Shown here piece by piece: positions 51,130 to 61,597 of a stretch of DNA of 64,000 bases (the stretch's first letter is position 1; each line of letters starts with the position of its first letter). The stretch spans positions 186,001-250,000 of the forward strand of contig JAHDVF020001255.1 in NCBI GenBank assembly GCA_022606425.2, given 5' to 3'. The DNA is from Lepidostoma basale (taxonomy: Eukaryota > Arthropoda > Insecta > Trichoptera > Lepidostomatidae). Under the pieces are notes generated by a model that was not told the origin of the DNA, did not search any database, and worked only from the letters and a program-made list of their open reading frames with translations. Both the position numbers and the translations under genes were made by a program.

Positions 51130-51205
51130 TTTCGATCGCGACCGGTTTTGCCTGGCTCTCAGCTATTGAGACACTTATCAGCAATCGATACACTAATGAT
51201 ATATT
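51130..51205 (-). repeat. Hammerhead-like core (HH-G)
   Basis: Minus strand: TTGCTGATAAGTGTCTCAAT, AGCTGAGAGCCAGGCAAAAC, CGGTCGCGATCG. CTGATAA and GTC are present but GAAA reads CAAAA. The flanks GATTGC and GCGATC are complementary. Confidence 0.4.
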
Positions 51206-51231
51206 AAGTTCAAAAGAGCTTTTCCTAGGAA

Positions 51232-51440
51232 GTCAAGGTTTGCCTGCTGCTTATTGTTTTCGTCACGGTTGGACCAATCTAGTCGGTGCGTCACAAAAAT
51301 AGCTGTGACTTCTAAAATATTCAAAGTTTCAGGAAATCCTTTGAGGGTCATATTATTTAAGGTCTGAACTAAAAAATTGATTTTTTCAATTTTCTACACT
51401 AGAATACCCCCTTCAATTGGTTAAACTTTTGATAAGTGAA
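51232..51440. repeat. Diverged repeat, partner of 52725-52940
   Basis: GGTGCGTCACAAAAATAGCT, GTTTCAGGAAATCCTTTGAG, GGGTCATATTATTTAAGGTC, TCAATTTTCTACACTAGAAT, ACCCCC aligns in the same order with 52730-52935. Confidence 0.65.
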
Positions 51441-51493
51441 TACTAAAATACTTTTCTATAAAAAACGCATAATTTTTCAAAGTTCCTGTGTGT

Positions 51494-51645
51494 ATTAACT
51501 AACTTACCATCACGCCGTCTCTCCGAAGGGGTAGGCAAAAAAAATTACTGACACACTTTTCTTTCCTGACATACTTCTCTCGTTTCCTCAACATTCATAT
51601 ATCGTGTCATGCACGCACGTCGATTTCTCTTTTTTTTTTGATGAT
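51494..51645 (-). mobile_element. RTE-T 3' end
   Basis: TAACTAACTTACCATCACGC, CGAAGGGGTAGGCAAAAAAA, CATGCACGCACGTCGATTTC. Truncated; a T run follows. Confidence 0.75.
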
Positions 51646-52200
51646 TTGATTTATCTGGTCGTTATTACAATAATCAAATGTTGTTTTGAAACAAATTAAG
51701 TTAAGGCTAAGGCTGACATTTTGAAGTCCCATTTTAAAAACTTTGATATTTGAATAACATAACTGTATTTTTTCCACTTTAAATCAAATAAATATCAATA
51801 TGCAATAAAAATCTTTATGTATCAAATATCTTTATGGAATAAAAATATTAAAACACGAAAATGTTTCGGAGATGACTTCCATCTTCAGGTGTAAGTATAT
51901 AACTGATTATATACTTCACCACCTCCGAAAAATTGGCGTGTTTTAATTTTTTATGTTAAGATATTTAATATACGAGGATTAGGGTGGAAAATATGCAAAA
52001 ATGTTCTTCAAATTCAAAAGTTCTTTCGAATTTCTTAAAATACATTTTTGACTGCTGTTAAATAATCAAACTGAACATTATTGTCTATATGTTCAATTAA
52101 ATCTATATTTTCATTCATTTTTGTATATTGCCCTTGTAAACTTGGGTACAAGAGAATGTTGAAGAAATTATTTACATGTTCGTGGATTATATAAAATATA
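51646..52200. other. AT-rich; decayed hairpin core near 51850-51950
   Basis: The minus strand at about 51860-51895 reads CACCTGAAGATGGAAGTCAT, CTCCGAAACATTTTCGTG. CTGAAGA and GAAAC are present but no GTC triplet follows (HH-F-like). Confidence 0.35.
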
Positions 52201-52202
52201 TT

Positions 52203-52936
52203 ATTTTATTAAGGGGGGTACCCTAGTCTAGACGCCCGAATTTTAGGTGTTTTTTTGGACGCTATAAAAAAACAATTGAGATATTTAGAATCCGTTTTCT
52301 AATTAATTAGTGATTGATATTTCAACAACATAAAAAAGTACAATTATACAATAATTAAAAATATCTAAAATCCGAAAAGGTGCAGTCCATCGAAGTGGGA
52401 ACTCACAAAAATAATACGTCCTGGTTGACAGGATTCCAGTCCTTCCAGTGATTTGAAAAAAAAAACACATTCTTGAAGAAGAAGGATGTAGTTATCGTAC
52501 CATGAAGAGAAATTTTGGAAAAAAAATCCTAAAATGGTGGCGATTTGAGAAAAAATTACTTATGCTAAATTTTTGGAAAAACTCGTTTAATGTTTGGCGT
52601 CGAGTTTCGCGCAATCTAGGTCATTTCATGGTGTGTTATACTTACATTTTCTCAATCAGTGATCCAAGCATCGTTCAATTTTTGACCTTCTATGAAGTTG
52701 ATTTCTAATGATTTATTGAGTACAAAAGAGTTTTCATAATGTCGGCTATTTCCAGGTCATCAGAGTTTGCCTTCATAGGTCCCGACCGGACTGATTTGAT
52801 CGATGCGTCACTAAAACAGCTGTAACATTAAAAATATTCGGAATTTCAGAAAATTCTCTAAGGGTCATATTCTTAAAAGTCAAAACTTAAAAAAAAACGG
52901 TTCTTTCAATTTTCTATCCTTGAATACCCCCTTATT
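52203..52936. mobile_element. Unclassified element with CCCCC-rich inverted ends
   Basis: The left end AAGGGGGGTACCC (52205) and the right end GAATACCCCCTT (52923) are imperfect inverted repeats. The interior has no transposase. Its right 210 bp repeats at 51232-51440. A 68-codon frame at 52502-52708 (RNFGKKILKWWRFEKKLLML) is basic and aromatic but lacks a known domain. Boundaries are tentative. Confidence 0.4.
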
Positions 52937-52964
52937 TTATGTAATAATTTCAAATAAAATACCA

Positions 52965-53095
52965 AACAACACAATTAAATTGCTTTAGAATTGTGAAACA
53001 TGTCATTACTATAAGCTATTATGAAACTTCTTGAAAACTTACGCTTTAATTCGTATTAATGACTGATTTTATTGTATAAAATATTTCTTTTATAT
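52965..53095. repeat. HH-C half element
   Basis: TGCTTTAGAATTGTGAAACA, TGTCATTACTATAAGCTATT, ATGAAACTTCTTGAAAAC, TTCGTATTAATGA. Confidence 0.55.
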
Positions 53096-53629
53096 GTATA
53101 TTAATGGATAAAGATGTATTGTATTATTAAGTGCCCAATCCATCAATAAAAGAAAACATTTCTTCTATTATTCGCGTAACAACTTTAAAATGTTCACTTA
53201 CTTTTATTTCTTAAGGAAAATTCTAGACAGGCTTGTGTCAAAAAAAAGAGAGTAACTTCAAAAGCTTTTCAAAAATAAAACTCGCACAATTCGGGGTGCG
53301 CGAACTTTCAAAAAGTACACCGCCCCATGGCAGATTTTATCATTTCACGGTACATCAATATTCCTCACAAAATGGCACATTTAAATCGAATCGAATAAAA
53401 TATATTCCCAATATTGAATCCTCTCCCTTGGCCGGGGGTGAGCGGAGGCTAGTGCAGGAAAATATATAAAAAAACAACCCTGGAAGTTTGGCGAAATATT
53501 TATTTCAGCGAGAACTTTTGTTCGCCGACTGAAATGATATAATGCTACTCATACTTTTCTTTGAGGAATTCCCTTACGTTTTCATGTTTTCATAACGTAT
53601 ATAGATAATAAATATCTCACGTTAAATTC
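53096..53629. other. Unassigned; GC-richer region 53280-53500
   Basis: ACTCGCACAATTCGGGGTGC, TACACCGCCCCATGGCAGAT, CTTGGCCGGGGGTGAGCGGA. Appears single-copy. A 78-codon frame (53233-53469) has no recognisable domain. Confidence 0.35.
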
Positions 53630-53631
53630 TA

Positions 53632-53774
53632 ACTATTAAATAAATTTTATATGTATTTATTGTTCTTAAACAATTATGTAAATATCCATATTCATATCCA
53701 TATGAAAAATGTATGTTTTTTAGAAGTTTTATTATAATTTATGTGAATGACATGTTTTGTCTGTCTAAGGCTCT
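53632..53774. repeat. HH-C arm next to the perfect palindrome
   Basis: TTCTTAAACAATTATGTAAA, TTTATGTGAATGACATGTTT, TGTCTGTCTAAGGCTC. The second arm is missing. Confidence 0.55.
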
Positions 53775-54172
53775 AAATATATCAATAAGATAATTATTGT
53801 TTATAAAAAAAATATTTTTTTAATAAATTATTATTTTTATAACAGACGTTAATAATATTTAATAAGTATTTTCTTAAAAACATAAGAAAAGGTAGTAAAA
53901 AAATCGACATTTTTGATCAAATTTGATTAAATTTTATGTAAATGACAATTTTCGGCTGTCATAGCATAGATAATGATCTATGCTATGACAGCCGAAAATT
54001 GTCATTTACATAAAATTTAATCAAATTTGATCAAAAATGTCGATTTTTTTACTACCTTTTCTTATGTTTTTAAGAAAATACTTATTAAATATTATTAACG
54101 TCTGTTATAAAAATAATAATTTATTAAAAAAATATTTTTTTTATAAACAATAATTATCTTATTGATATATTT
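53775..54172. repeat. Palindrome, 196-bp arms, 6-bp loop
   Basis: The left arm 53775-53970 (AAATATATCAATAAGATAAT ... ATAGCATAGA) is the reverse complement of 53977-54172; the loop is TAATGA. Positions at the centre and both ends share the same midpoint, 53973.5, so there is no net indel, and I saw no mismatch in the stretches compared. AT-rich, no ORF. Either a very young foldback or duplication, or an assembly or library fold-back artefact. Confidence 0.9.
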
Positions 54173-54354
54173 AATATCAAATAATATTAATATCTTTTTA
54201 CAATTTATGTCAACAACAAATAACTGCATACTTAATTTCAAGATTGTCATAAATAACACGTAGAATAACCATTTTGTGATAATCAAATAATTTTACTGAA
54301 ATCTCTTGATGGAAGTTTATTTTAAATAATAATTAAATAAAACGTTGTTATTTT

Positions 54355-54475
54355 ACAACTACTGTTGTCTTTATTTCGACAGCGAATGGTTTTGCCAAGC
54401 TCGCTGGCATCGACAGACTGGTGAAATCTGGTAAAAAGAAACGGTAGAAATAGTATACAGATAAAGAAACCCAAT
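54355..54475 (-). repeat. HH-E hairpin-element core
   Basis: Minus strand: ACCAGTCTGTCGATGCCAGC, GAGCTTGGCAAAACCATTCG, CTGTCGAAATAAAGACAACA. Homologous to 14553 and 28100. Confidence 0.45.
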
Positions 54476-54539
54476 AAGTGTATAAAAGACCAGTTAGAAA
54501 ATGTAAATATATCTTTAGCATCCATTATAAACGTTTTTA

Positions 54540-54830
54540 TTGTAGGGTAACATACAGTGATAATTAATACATATACAAATGAATAAATTCCTACTGCTTA
54601 CCCGAAGCTGTTATAGGACGCAGCGGCGCCCTTACATCAGCTTCGCTCATACAATTCCTAGGTTTGCCCCACATCCACACGGAACTTACGTCTGGGGACT
54701 GCATTCTAGAATAAAAAATCAAATAGCAAAAGTGTCTCCAAGGCACATTTTATCTAATTTCTATTCACTTCTATTTCCTAATCTCACAAAATAAGTCAAA
54801 ATATATTGTATATGATTTTATGGCCTATCA
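54540..54830. repeat. Interspersed repeat, inverted partner of 19725-20073
   Basis: TGTAGGGTAACATACAGTGA, TTACCCGAAGCTGTTATAGG, ACGCAGCGGCGCCCTTACAT, CAGCTTCGCTCATACAATTC. Not interrupted here, so it gives the uninterrupted form of the repeat. Confidence 0.65.
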
Positions 54831-55258
54831 TCAAATCATTCACTTGGGTGTTCATTTCTTTCGACTGATAGGCGGTTGTATACACAACTCAGAAATCCTG
54901 AGTGATGTAGGTCTGTTCGTCCCTGATAATTATCTTCGACGAAGGGGCGACACTTCGACATATATTGTTTTATCTCCTACGATGCAGAACCAACCTGCCA
55001 ATGGTTATGCCGGTAGGTAGAGCGATATCATTGCTTAATCGTATCACCTCGGAGTTTGAAGTATTTTGTGATAGTTTGGCTCATCTGAGGGAAGTACTAT
55101 CTTTATTATAATTGTATGGTTTATTCATTTTATTAATATGTCATGCATCTTATGTTTCTCGCTCTTTCTATTATTTTATTGTATATTTCTTATTATTGTG
55201 TATCTCTTACTTGTATCTTGAGTGTATTGGAAAAATTCTGTAATGCTTTGGATATATT
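54831..55258 (+). pseudogene. Jockey/Daphne-like LINE C-terminus
   Basis: Encodes RLIGGCIHNSEILSDVGLFV, PDNYLRRRG, QNQPANGYAGR with breaks, matching the RLIRGFFENSVILEAIHLYV, PDGYLPQRQ pattern at 60770. This FVP ... R ... TN ... R order is the usual end of Jockey-like proteins. The AT-rich 3' UTR may extend to 55258. Confidence 0.6.
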
Positions 55259-55261
55259 AAA

Positions 55262-55713
55262 AAACTAACTAACTAACCATCACGCCGTTTCCCCGAAGGG
55301 GTAGGCAGAAATAATGGACTGCTACACTTTTCTTTCTTGACATATTTATCTCGCTTCCTCAACATTCATACATCGTGTAATGCACGCACGTCGATTTCTC
55401 TGACTCCTAACATGGCCGACATTCAATATTTGATTTATTTGATCGTGCTACGTTTTCCTCGGTCTTCCTCTATTTCTGGTTCCATTTACATCGTAAACAT
55501 ATAATTTTTTTACCATTCTTTCTTTATTCGTTCTTTTCATATGTCCAAACCATCTTAATGATCCTTTCATTATTTTGTTCATAACACCATCATTTGCACC
55601 GCATTCACTTCTTATATTTTCATTCGACACTCTATCATACACAGAGTTTCCTCACATTCGTCTAAGAGATCTCATTTCTACTGCATTTATTCTACTTTCG
55701 TCCTTCTTTTGCC
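55262..55713 (-). mobile_element. RTE-T fragment with (TTAG)n tail
   Basis: Encodes YDRVSNENIRSECGANDGVM, NKIMKGSLRWFGHMKRTNKE, RMVKKLYVYDVNGTRNRGRP, RKT, then a frameshift and the C-terminus. 5'-truncated at about 55713 in KKDESRINAVE. Confidence 0.88.
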
Positions 55714-56271
55714 ATATTGAATATAAATAAATGAAATTATTTCGAACAGATATTGGTGAGGGTGAGACAGAATGTGGGATAGGAGAAAAAACATGGAATG
55801 ATGAAATAAAATATCAATCAGCATCGTCTTATAGCCAGAATCCTTCATAAACAGATTATACGTATATTTTCCAGTAAGACAGATATCTTATTGTTTTACA
55901 TGATAATACATTATTCAGCCAGCCGCTGTAGACACAGACCAGAGTGCGGTAATCTGCTTACCTTAACTACATAATTACCTCCCCCAGACGTGGCGGTGGA
56001 TACTGATTAGCCAAACGCGACCGTAACAACTATAAATTTGTATGCAAACAGCAATCAACATTAAACCGGGAAGTTCTTTAATTACACGCTCCGGAGGCTG
56101 TCGCTGGACCGAGGCGGATTTATGCACGAAGCATCTTCGTGACGTGCCCAAAGCGATCGGTTATAGCTCAAATCTTAGATTTCCTAACCCATTGAAATCT
56201 ATCCTAATTTGCGTTACAAAATGGATTCACAAAAGACGTTCGATAATATACAAATTCTGTTTTACTGACTG
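55714..56271. other. Unassigned; candidate conserved non-coding 55930-56275
   Basis: GTGGCGGTGGATACTGATTA, GCCAAACGCG, ATTTGTATGCAAACAGCAAT and TTAATTACACGCTCCGGAGG include octamer-like and TAAT core motifs in a GC-balanced, apparently single-copy tract. No long ORF. Confidence 0.35.
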
Positions 56272-57032
56272 AAAGTGTCAGTGATCTTCAGGACCTCCTT
56301 AATCTTGTTAAAGAGTCCGGTGAAAGATTGGGGCTAATAATAAATGTCAGTAAAACCAATGGATGACATTCGGACGGCTTGACTACAGTGGGTCAGTATT
56401 GAATTTGAACGGCCGTAACGTTGAAAGGGTAGACAATTTTTAATACCTCGGCAGGCATACTAACGCAATCTCTTGACCCAGATGTATAGATAAAATGCAT
56501 AATTGAGGCAGCAAGAGCTACGTTTAATAAAATAAAATTACTCCTCTGCAATAATAACGTAAACTTGAAACTCCGCCAGAGAGTGATCAAATGCTATGTG
56601 TGGTCTGTTTTATTGTACGGATGTGAAACGTGGACCTTGAAAGTTAACTCAATGAATAGACTGGAAGCAATTGAAATGTGGCTCCATTGCCGAATGCTCA
56701 GAGTTCCCTGGACATACATGGTTACCAATAACGAAGTCCTAAGGCGAGCTAGAGTTAACAAGGAACTGTTATCAACTATCAAGGCTCCAAAGATCTCACA
56801 TCTGGATCATATACTGCGTGGGGAAAAGTAAAACCTTCTCCAACTGTTATTGAAGGGGAAAATTGGGGACGCCGAGGACCCGGAAGGAGACAAATGTCCT
56901 GGCTGCGAAACGCGAGGGAGTGGACCGGCATCCGAAGTGTGGACGAGCTGTACCGAGCGGCGTAGGACAGGGACAGGTTTGCCGAGGTGATCGCGAATTT
57001 TGGGGGGACCCGGCAGGGCACTTGAAGAAGAA
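56272..57032 (+). pseudogene. LINE RT C-terminal region, GAAGAAG tail
   Basis: With stops: SDLQDLLNLVKESGERLGLI, INVSKTN, IIEAARATFNKIKLLLCNNN, VNLKLRQRVIKCYVWSVLLY, GCETWTLKVNSMNRLEAIEM, WLHCRMLRVPWTYMVTNNEV, LRRARVNKELLSTIKAPKIS, then the GRRQMSWLRNAREWTGIRSV, DRDRFAEVIANF-like end and AAGAAGAAT. Longer sister of 12515-12868. Confidence 0.85.
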
Positions 57033-57225
57033 TAAGATGCAATGTACTTCGAAATAGTATTTTTCTAAACAAACAATGTAAAGCATCAAATCACAAGTCT
57101 AACATAAATGTTTAAAAAATGCTTTCTCAATGGTGATGAAACATCTGTTTTATTATATCGAAATAAAAATTGAATTGAAGGCACTCTATGATATAAAAAT
57201 TGACAACATACTCACTTAGGACAGT
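57033..57225. other. AT-rich spacer
   Basis: No feature recognised. Confidence 0.4.
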
Positions 57226-57405
57226 GATTCTTAACCGGGGCGCCAGCGCCCCTTTGTGGGCGTTTTGAAAGTCTGGCGGGGCGCTTTAATTTTTTTTTGT
57301 TCGAGTGGGATTATACAAAAAATAAGCTCATTCACGACCTATGCACACTGATAAACTTTCTTTGGGAGCTTTGATTCTATAAGTTCTGTCAAATAAACTA
57401 CACTT
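57226..57405 (+). mobile_element. Possible hAT-type element end
   Basis: CAGTGATTCTTAACCGGGGC, GCCAGCGCCCCTTTGTGGGC, GGCGGGGCGCTTTAA. The CAGTGATTCTTAACC start is typical of hAT termini and the GCGCC hairpin of subterminal repeats. No other end or 8-bp duplication identified. Confidence 0.35.
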
Positions 57406-57407
57406 TC

Positions 57408-57985
57408 ACGCGCACTTTAAGTATCTAGGTAAAGACCTGGTGGGAAGAGCTGATCTTTTGGAAGAAATACAAGCCCAAGTAAACAAGGCAGCTGCAATAT
57501 CTGGGGCTCTAAAATCCACAATATGGAATAACAAAGACATGGCCATTTAGAATAAGATGAGAATCTATTAAGCATGCGTAATACCAATAATAACATATGG
57601 CGTCGAAGAAAGGGCATACCCAGTAAAGACCAAATAAGATATGAGGACTTCTGAAACGAAGGCACTGAGGACGATAGCAGGCAAAAGAGATCGCGTGAGG
57701 AACACCAGAATAAAAAAGATGTGTGAGGTTGAGGATTTTATAAGATGGAGCAGACAGCGAAAAAGGGACTGGTACGGTCATGGTCAAAGACTGGACACCA
57801 CCAAACTCCCCTACATTGCATTCCATTATCAGCATCATGGGACTCGTCCTCGTGGAAGACCTCCTAAAATATGGAAGGACAGCTAGGAATCTACCTCACA
57901 GGAGAAGCAACACTCTGGAGAACAGACCACATAGGTCCAAAACAAGGAAGAAGAAGGGTGTAAAGTGGCACATTAAAATAACAAA
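57408..57985 (+). pseudogene. LINE RT C-terminal remnant
   Basis: HFKYLGKDLVGRADLLEEIQ, AQVNKAAAISGALKSTIWNN, frame breaks, TSETKALRTIAGKRDRVRNT, RIKKMCEVEDFIRWSRQRKR, DWYGHGQRL, TRPRGRPPKIWKDS. Same layout as 8586-9330. No tail recognised. Confidence 0.8.
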
Positions 57986-57999
57986 AAAATGAATAAACA

Positions 58000-58350
58000 A
58001 TGTTTTTTTGAACTCTATTTACTCGTACAACACGAACTCTATTAAAAAGTTTAAAAAATCAAACATATTTTGGGCACAAAAGCCCTTCATCAGTGTTATA
58101 AATATCATATTTTGCCAATTTTTTCATGAACGTGGTCAATTTTGACTGATATTAAAAAATATATATCTGTTAAAACTGACCGCATTCGTGAAAATTTTGT
58201 TAAAATATTAATAACACTGTTGAAGGGCTCGTGTGTCCGAAGCATGTTTATTTAATTCAAAATTTTCAATAAGGTTCGTGTTGTATGCGAAGAAAAAAAA
58301 ATATTGTTCAATGAATCTGCAACACAAACTAATGGCGAATATAGAAAAAT
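58000..58350. repeat. HH-A-related foldback
   Basis: Minus unit at about 58060-58110: CTGATGA, GGGC/GCCC, AAAA in place of GAAA, ATATGTTTGA. Plus unit at 58215-58255: CTGTTGA, GGGC...GTCC, GAAGC, ATGTTTATTT. Ends TCTGCAACACAAACTAATGG. Both cores are mutated. Confidence 0.6.
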
Positions 58351-59029
58351 AAAAATGATGTTCAGAAAAAAACTATTTACTACCAATAAGACTATTTTTT
58401 TAAATCAATGTATTATAGAATTTGTTACGTAATAGTTTCTTGTAAATACTAGTTTTTAAAAGAACTTACATAGAAAACGAAAGTATTTTAAACGTTTTTG
58501 CACCTTGTCATAACTGTTAGCAGGAATTTCAGTGAGTAAAACACGAAATGAATTCTCAAAAGAACAACTTTTTCTATAGCAGAACGTTTGACAAAAAGTT
58601 ATAATTCTTCCGAACAATTTCTGGTAAACTATGGTCCATTGGATTACTGCGGCTCTATTCAGTTATTCCTCGTGTGAGATAACGGAATTAAGGGATGGAA
58701 AGTTTCCTTTTTGCCAGAGTCGGGTAGAACCAAACAATTCCACTAGCATTAAAGCAAAACAATGTTTAACGACAAAGAATACGAATATTATTTAAGTATA
58801 AATAAGTCTAAATATTTTATTTAAGGACAATAAAACCCTTTTTATACGAATTTTCAAAAAAGATATTTCTGTTAAAAAAAACAATCAAAATAATAAAGAA
58901 ATTTTGTGTAATTTTTTTTTTTTTTCATTATTTAAAATGAACTTCTACCAAGAAATTTCAATTAAAAACATTAAACAAAAGTATCATTATTCCATAAGCA
59001 TAATTCTATATATTTTTATGAGTTGAACA
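58351..59029. other. Unassigned
   Basis: 58600-58740 is GC-richer (GGATTACTGCGGCTCTATTC; TTTGCCAGAGTCGGGTAGAA) and looks single-copy. No coding frame. Confidence 0.35.
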
Positions 59030-59031
59030 AC

Positions 59032-59305
59032 GACCTTCGTGGCAGATTGCAAGAGCTATGACTGCCACGCCGAAGGTCCCAAGGTTTTATTCCCGGCGAT
59101 GGCAGTGTGATTGTCACACTGTCTTTGGTCTTGCGTAAAATTCACGGGAAAATAAAATGGCGCTGTATTAGCTATCTATCGCATATCATGAGAATCAATA
59201 GCTATAAAGGTGTACAGAATTCAAATAACCGGTTATATTCAATTGTGAAAAGCAACGGGAAACTACCACACTTAAAAAAGGCCCTAGTATAATCCCAAGA
59301 TGGTT
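59032..59305 (+). mobile_element. SINE copy
   Basis: A-box-like GGCAGATTGCAAGAGCTATG, B-box-like GAAGGTCCCAAGGTTTTATT, then CCCGGCGATGGCAGTGTGAT, CACACTGTCTTTGGTCTTGC, CTATCTATCGCATATCATGA, GGTGTACAGAATTCAAATAA, AACGGGAAACTACCAC. Same family as 22680. Confidence 0.65.
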
Positions 59306-60184
59306 CGCTTTTGCAAAGGTGTTAATATACTTTGCTACAAACTAATTTCTAGAATTGAAACTTATTATAATGTCTTATTTATTCGCCTTCACTTTGTGTT
59401 GTGGATTCATATTTTAAAAAATATAACTGCTCTAGAAGTTTTACAACACTTTTCTTCTCTTTTCAAATACATGCTTTAGTTGTAGCCCTACTTTTTTCGA
59501 TGGTCAATTTTTTTATATAACATGTTACGTTTAAAAAAAATTTTAAAATTTTGTTCATCGAAAAAGGTTGGGTTACAACCTAAACATGACTATGAAAAGT
59601 AAAATAAAGTTCAGTTATATCATATCAATTCAAATAAAAAATATATGTTTAACGTTATGTTCATGTTGTTAACGTGTATTTCTTTTGAACATATGTTAAT
59701 ATATTCCAAAAACAGGTATCAGGAATAATGTTTTCAGAAATAAATGTACAAAGAAGTACAGCATATCGTGATCACCGGTCCAGGTACTGAAACTTATAAT
59801 ACCAGACTGTAAGATAACAGATCAAGCTTCTGCCTTTCCAAGTTTGTTGCAAGTTCAAGCGGTTGATAATTCTTTAAGTCGAGCTGGATTCACGGCTAAA
59901 GCGTTAGGGCATTTTTTCCGCCAACTACAAGTTTTTCTACTCCCAAAGTGTTCTGTTTAAATTTTCACAGAGATAATTTCGCAATTTCCGGTTCTGTTCA
60001 TTTTGACGGCTTTTCCCATCAAAAGATGTTTCCTGATTATAAAATTTGATTCAACGAATTTGTTTATTTAAATTATAAAATATATTTTTATAAACATTTT
60101 TTCATACTTTATCAACTCAATATTTAACTTAGGTAATGAAATTATATTAATTATCCTATCCAAAAAATATTAACAAAAACCTAT
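59306..60184. other. Unassigned
   Basis: 59375-59420 (CGCCTTCACTTTGTGTTGTG) matches an HH-A end. 59750-60020 is moderately complex and looks single-copy. No coding frame. Confidence 0.35.
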
Positions 60185-60510
60185 CTAAAAATGCTAAAAT
60201 GGCAGTGCACAAGGGTGATATTGTACCGACCCTTATGTATGAAAGCAAAGCATGGAACTGGCAAAAGAAGGATGTAAGTTGAATAAATGTAGTAGTATGA
60301 TAGTGTCGAATGAAAATATAATAAATGAATGCGGTGCGAATGATGGTGTTATGAACAAAATAATGAAAAGATCATTAATATGGTTTGGACGCATGGAAAG
60401 AATGAATGAAGAAAGCATGGAAAAAAATTATATGTTAATGGTGTAATTGTAACTAGAAATAGTGGAAGACTGAGGAAAACGTGGCACGATCAAAGGAATA
60501 GGAATTTTTA
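60185..60510 (+). mobile_element. RTE-T internal fragment
   Basis: AATGGCAGTGCACAAGGGTG, CCTTATGTATGAAAGCAAAG, then SNENIINECGANDGVMNKIM, KRSLIWFGRMERMNEESMEK and a frameshift. The 3' end and tail are missing. Confidence 0.82.
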
Positions 60511-60639
60511 ATTAAATAAATAAAACTGATTATAAATGTAAATTCCATTACACTTATAATCAGTTTTATTCCACATATCTATTGGAAAAATATTTTATAT
60601 ATTTTATAAAGGAATTTTTAATTTAAAAAATATATATTA
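60511..60639. repeat. Short inverted repeat
   Basis: AATAAAACTGATTATAAATG (60518) faces CACTTATAATCAGTTTTATT (60551), with GGAATTTTTAATT repeated outside (60499 and 60612). Small foldback of unknown origin. Confidence 0.5.
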
Positions 60640-61172
60640 TTCAAGGGAACGATATCGAAAATGAATTGTGGCTTTATCCCACTGCATTCCTTTTGGGCGT
60701 GCTGGGGACCAATAGTTTGCAGATAAGAAGGGATTGGTGCACACTTACCCATATCTTCAGACTTATCAGGGGATTCTTTGAGAATTCCGTCATCTTGGAG
60801 GCTATCCATCTTTATGTTCCGGATGGTTATCTTCCACAGCGTCAGCACAGACTGTTTTATCTCCCAGCATGCAGAACGAACCTGCTTCTGGTGATGCCGG
60901 TGGGGAGAGCAATCAAACTGCTGAACATGATCGCTTCGGAGATCGATGTCTTTCATATTCGTGAAAGTACGTTCAGAAGACAAATACTCTTGGCTTTGAC
61001 TACTTGACTTTGGAGAGTATCTTGTATTCCTAATATCGAACCATCTCTCATGCGTTCCTGGTATCATATATTTGTTATATTTTACCTGTTCTCAATAGAT
61101 GTCTTAAACTATTATATAAAAATTGTTTGTAATATATTTTGAGAAAATAAACTGATTTGATTTGATTGATTT
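60640..61172 (+). pseudogene. Jockey/Daphne-like LINE C-terminus with (GATTT)n tail
   Basis: A 113-codon frame: LLGVLGTNSLQIRRDWCTLT, HIFRLIRGFFENSVILEAIH, LYVPDGYLPQRQHRLFYLPA, CRTNLLLVMPVGRAIKLLNM, IASEIDVFHIRESTFRRQIL. The 3' UTR has CTCATGCGTTCCTGGTATCA and the tail GAGAAAATAAACTGATTTGA. Best copy of the family also at 11840, 42681 and 54831. RT core absent. Confidence 0.85.
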
Positions 61173-61597
61173 ATTGATAAACTTAAATAAGTGTGTTATC
61201 AATAAAATAATTTGGAAATTATAAAACTATTGAACTAAGAAACACGCTAATGAATTCTTAACTCTAATCTCTACTTATAAGTGATATAATGGCGATTACG
61301 CGTTAATTAGAATCCAAAAGATTTTATCCCGAAAAAGGCCGAGGATATAAAAACGTTTTGAATTTCTTTTGTTCAACTCACGGATAATGTTTTTTCCCTA
61401 AACGAATAAACAGCTTTCCTTTTTACTTTTTCTCTTAACGATTAAACTGTTACGCTTCAAGAAATTTCATTGAGTTTTTAATACGTTTTTGCCCCATTTC
61501 TTAACAACTATAATGGTGTGTGAGGTGTGCATAGTACGGTTTAGCTCTCATAGTAAATCTTTACACTTATATTCAAATTTGTTCTAGGTATAATATA
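61173..61597. other. Unassigned, possibly single-copy DNA
   Basis: 61290-61480 (GGCGATTACGCGTTAATTAG; TATCCCGAAAAAGGCCGAGG) is not repeated in the window. No frame. Confidence 0.35.

Noticed and set aside
54579..54794. 71-codon ORF in the 54540 repeat as a gene
   Set aside because: Lies in an interspersed repeat whose sister copy (19725) does not keep the frame open.
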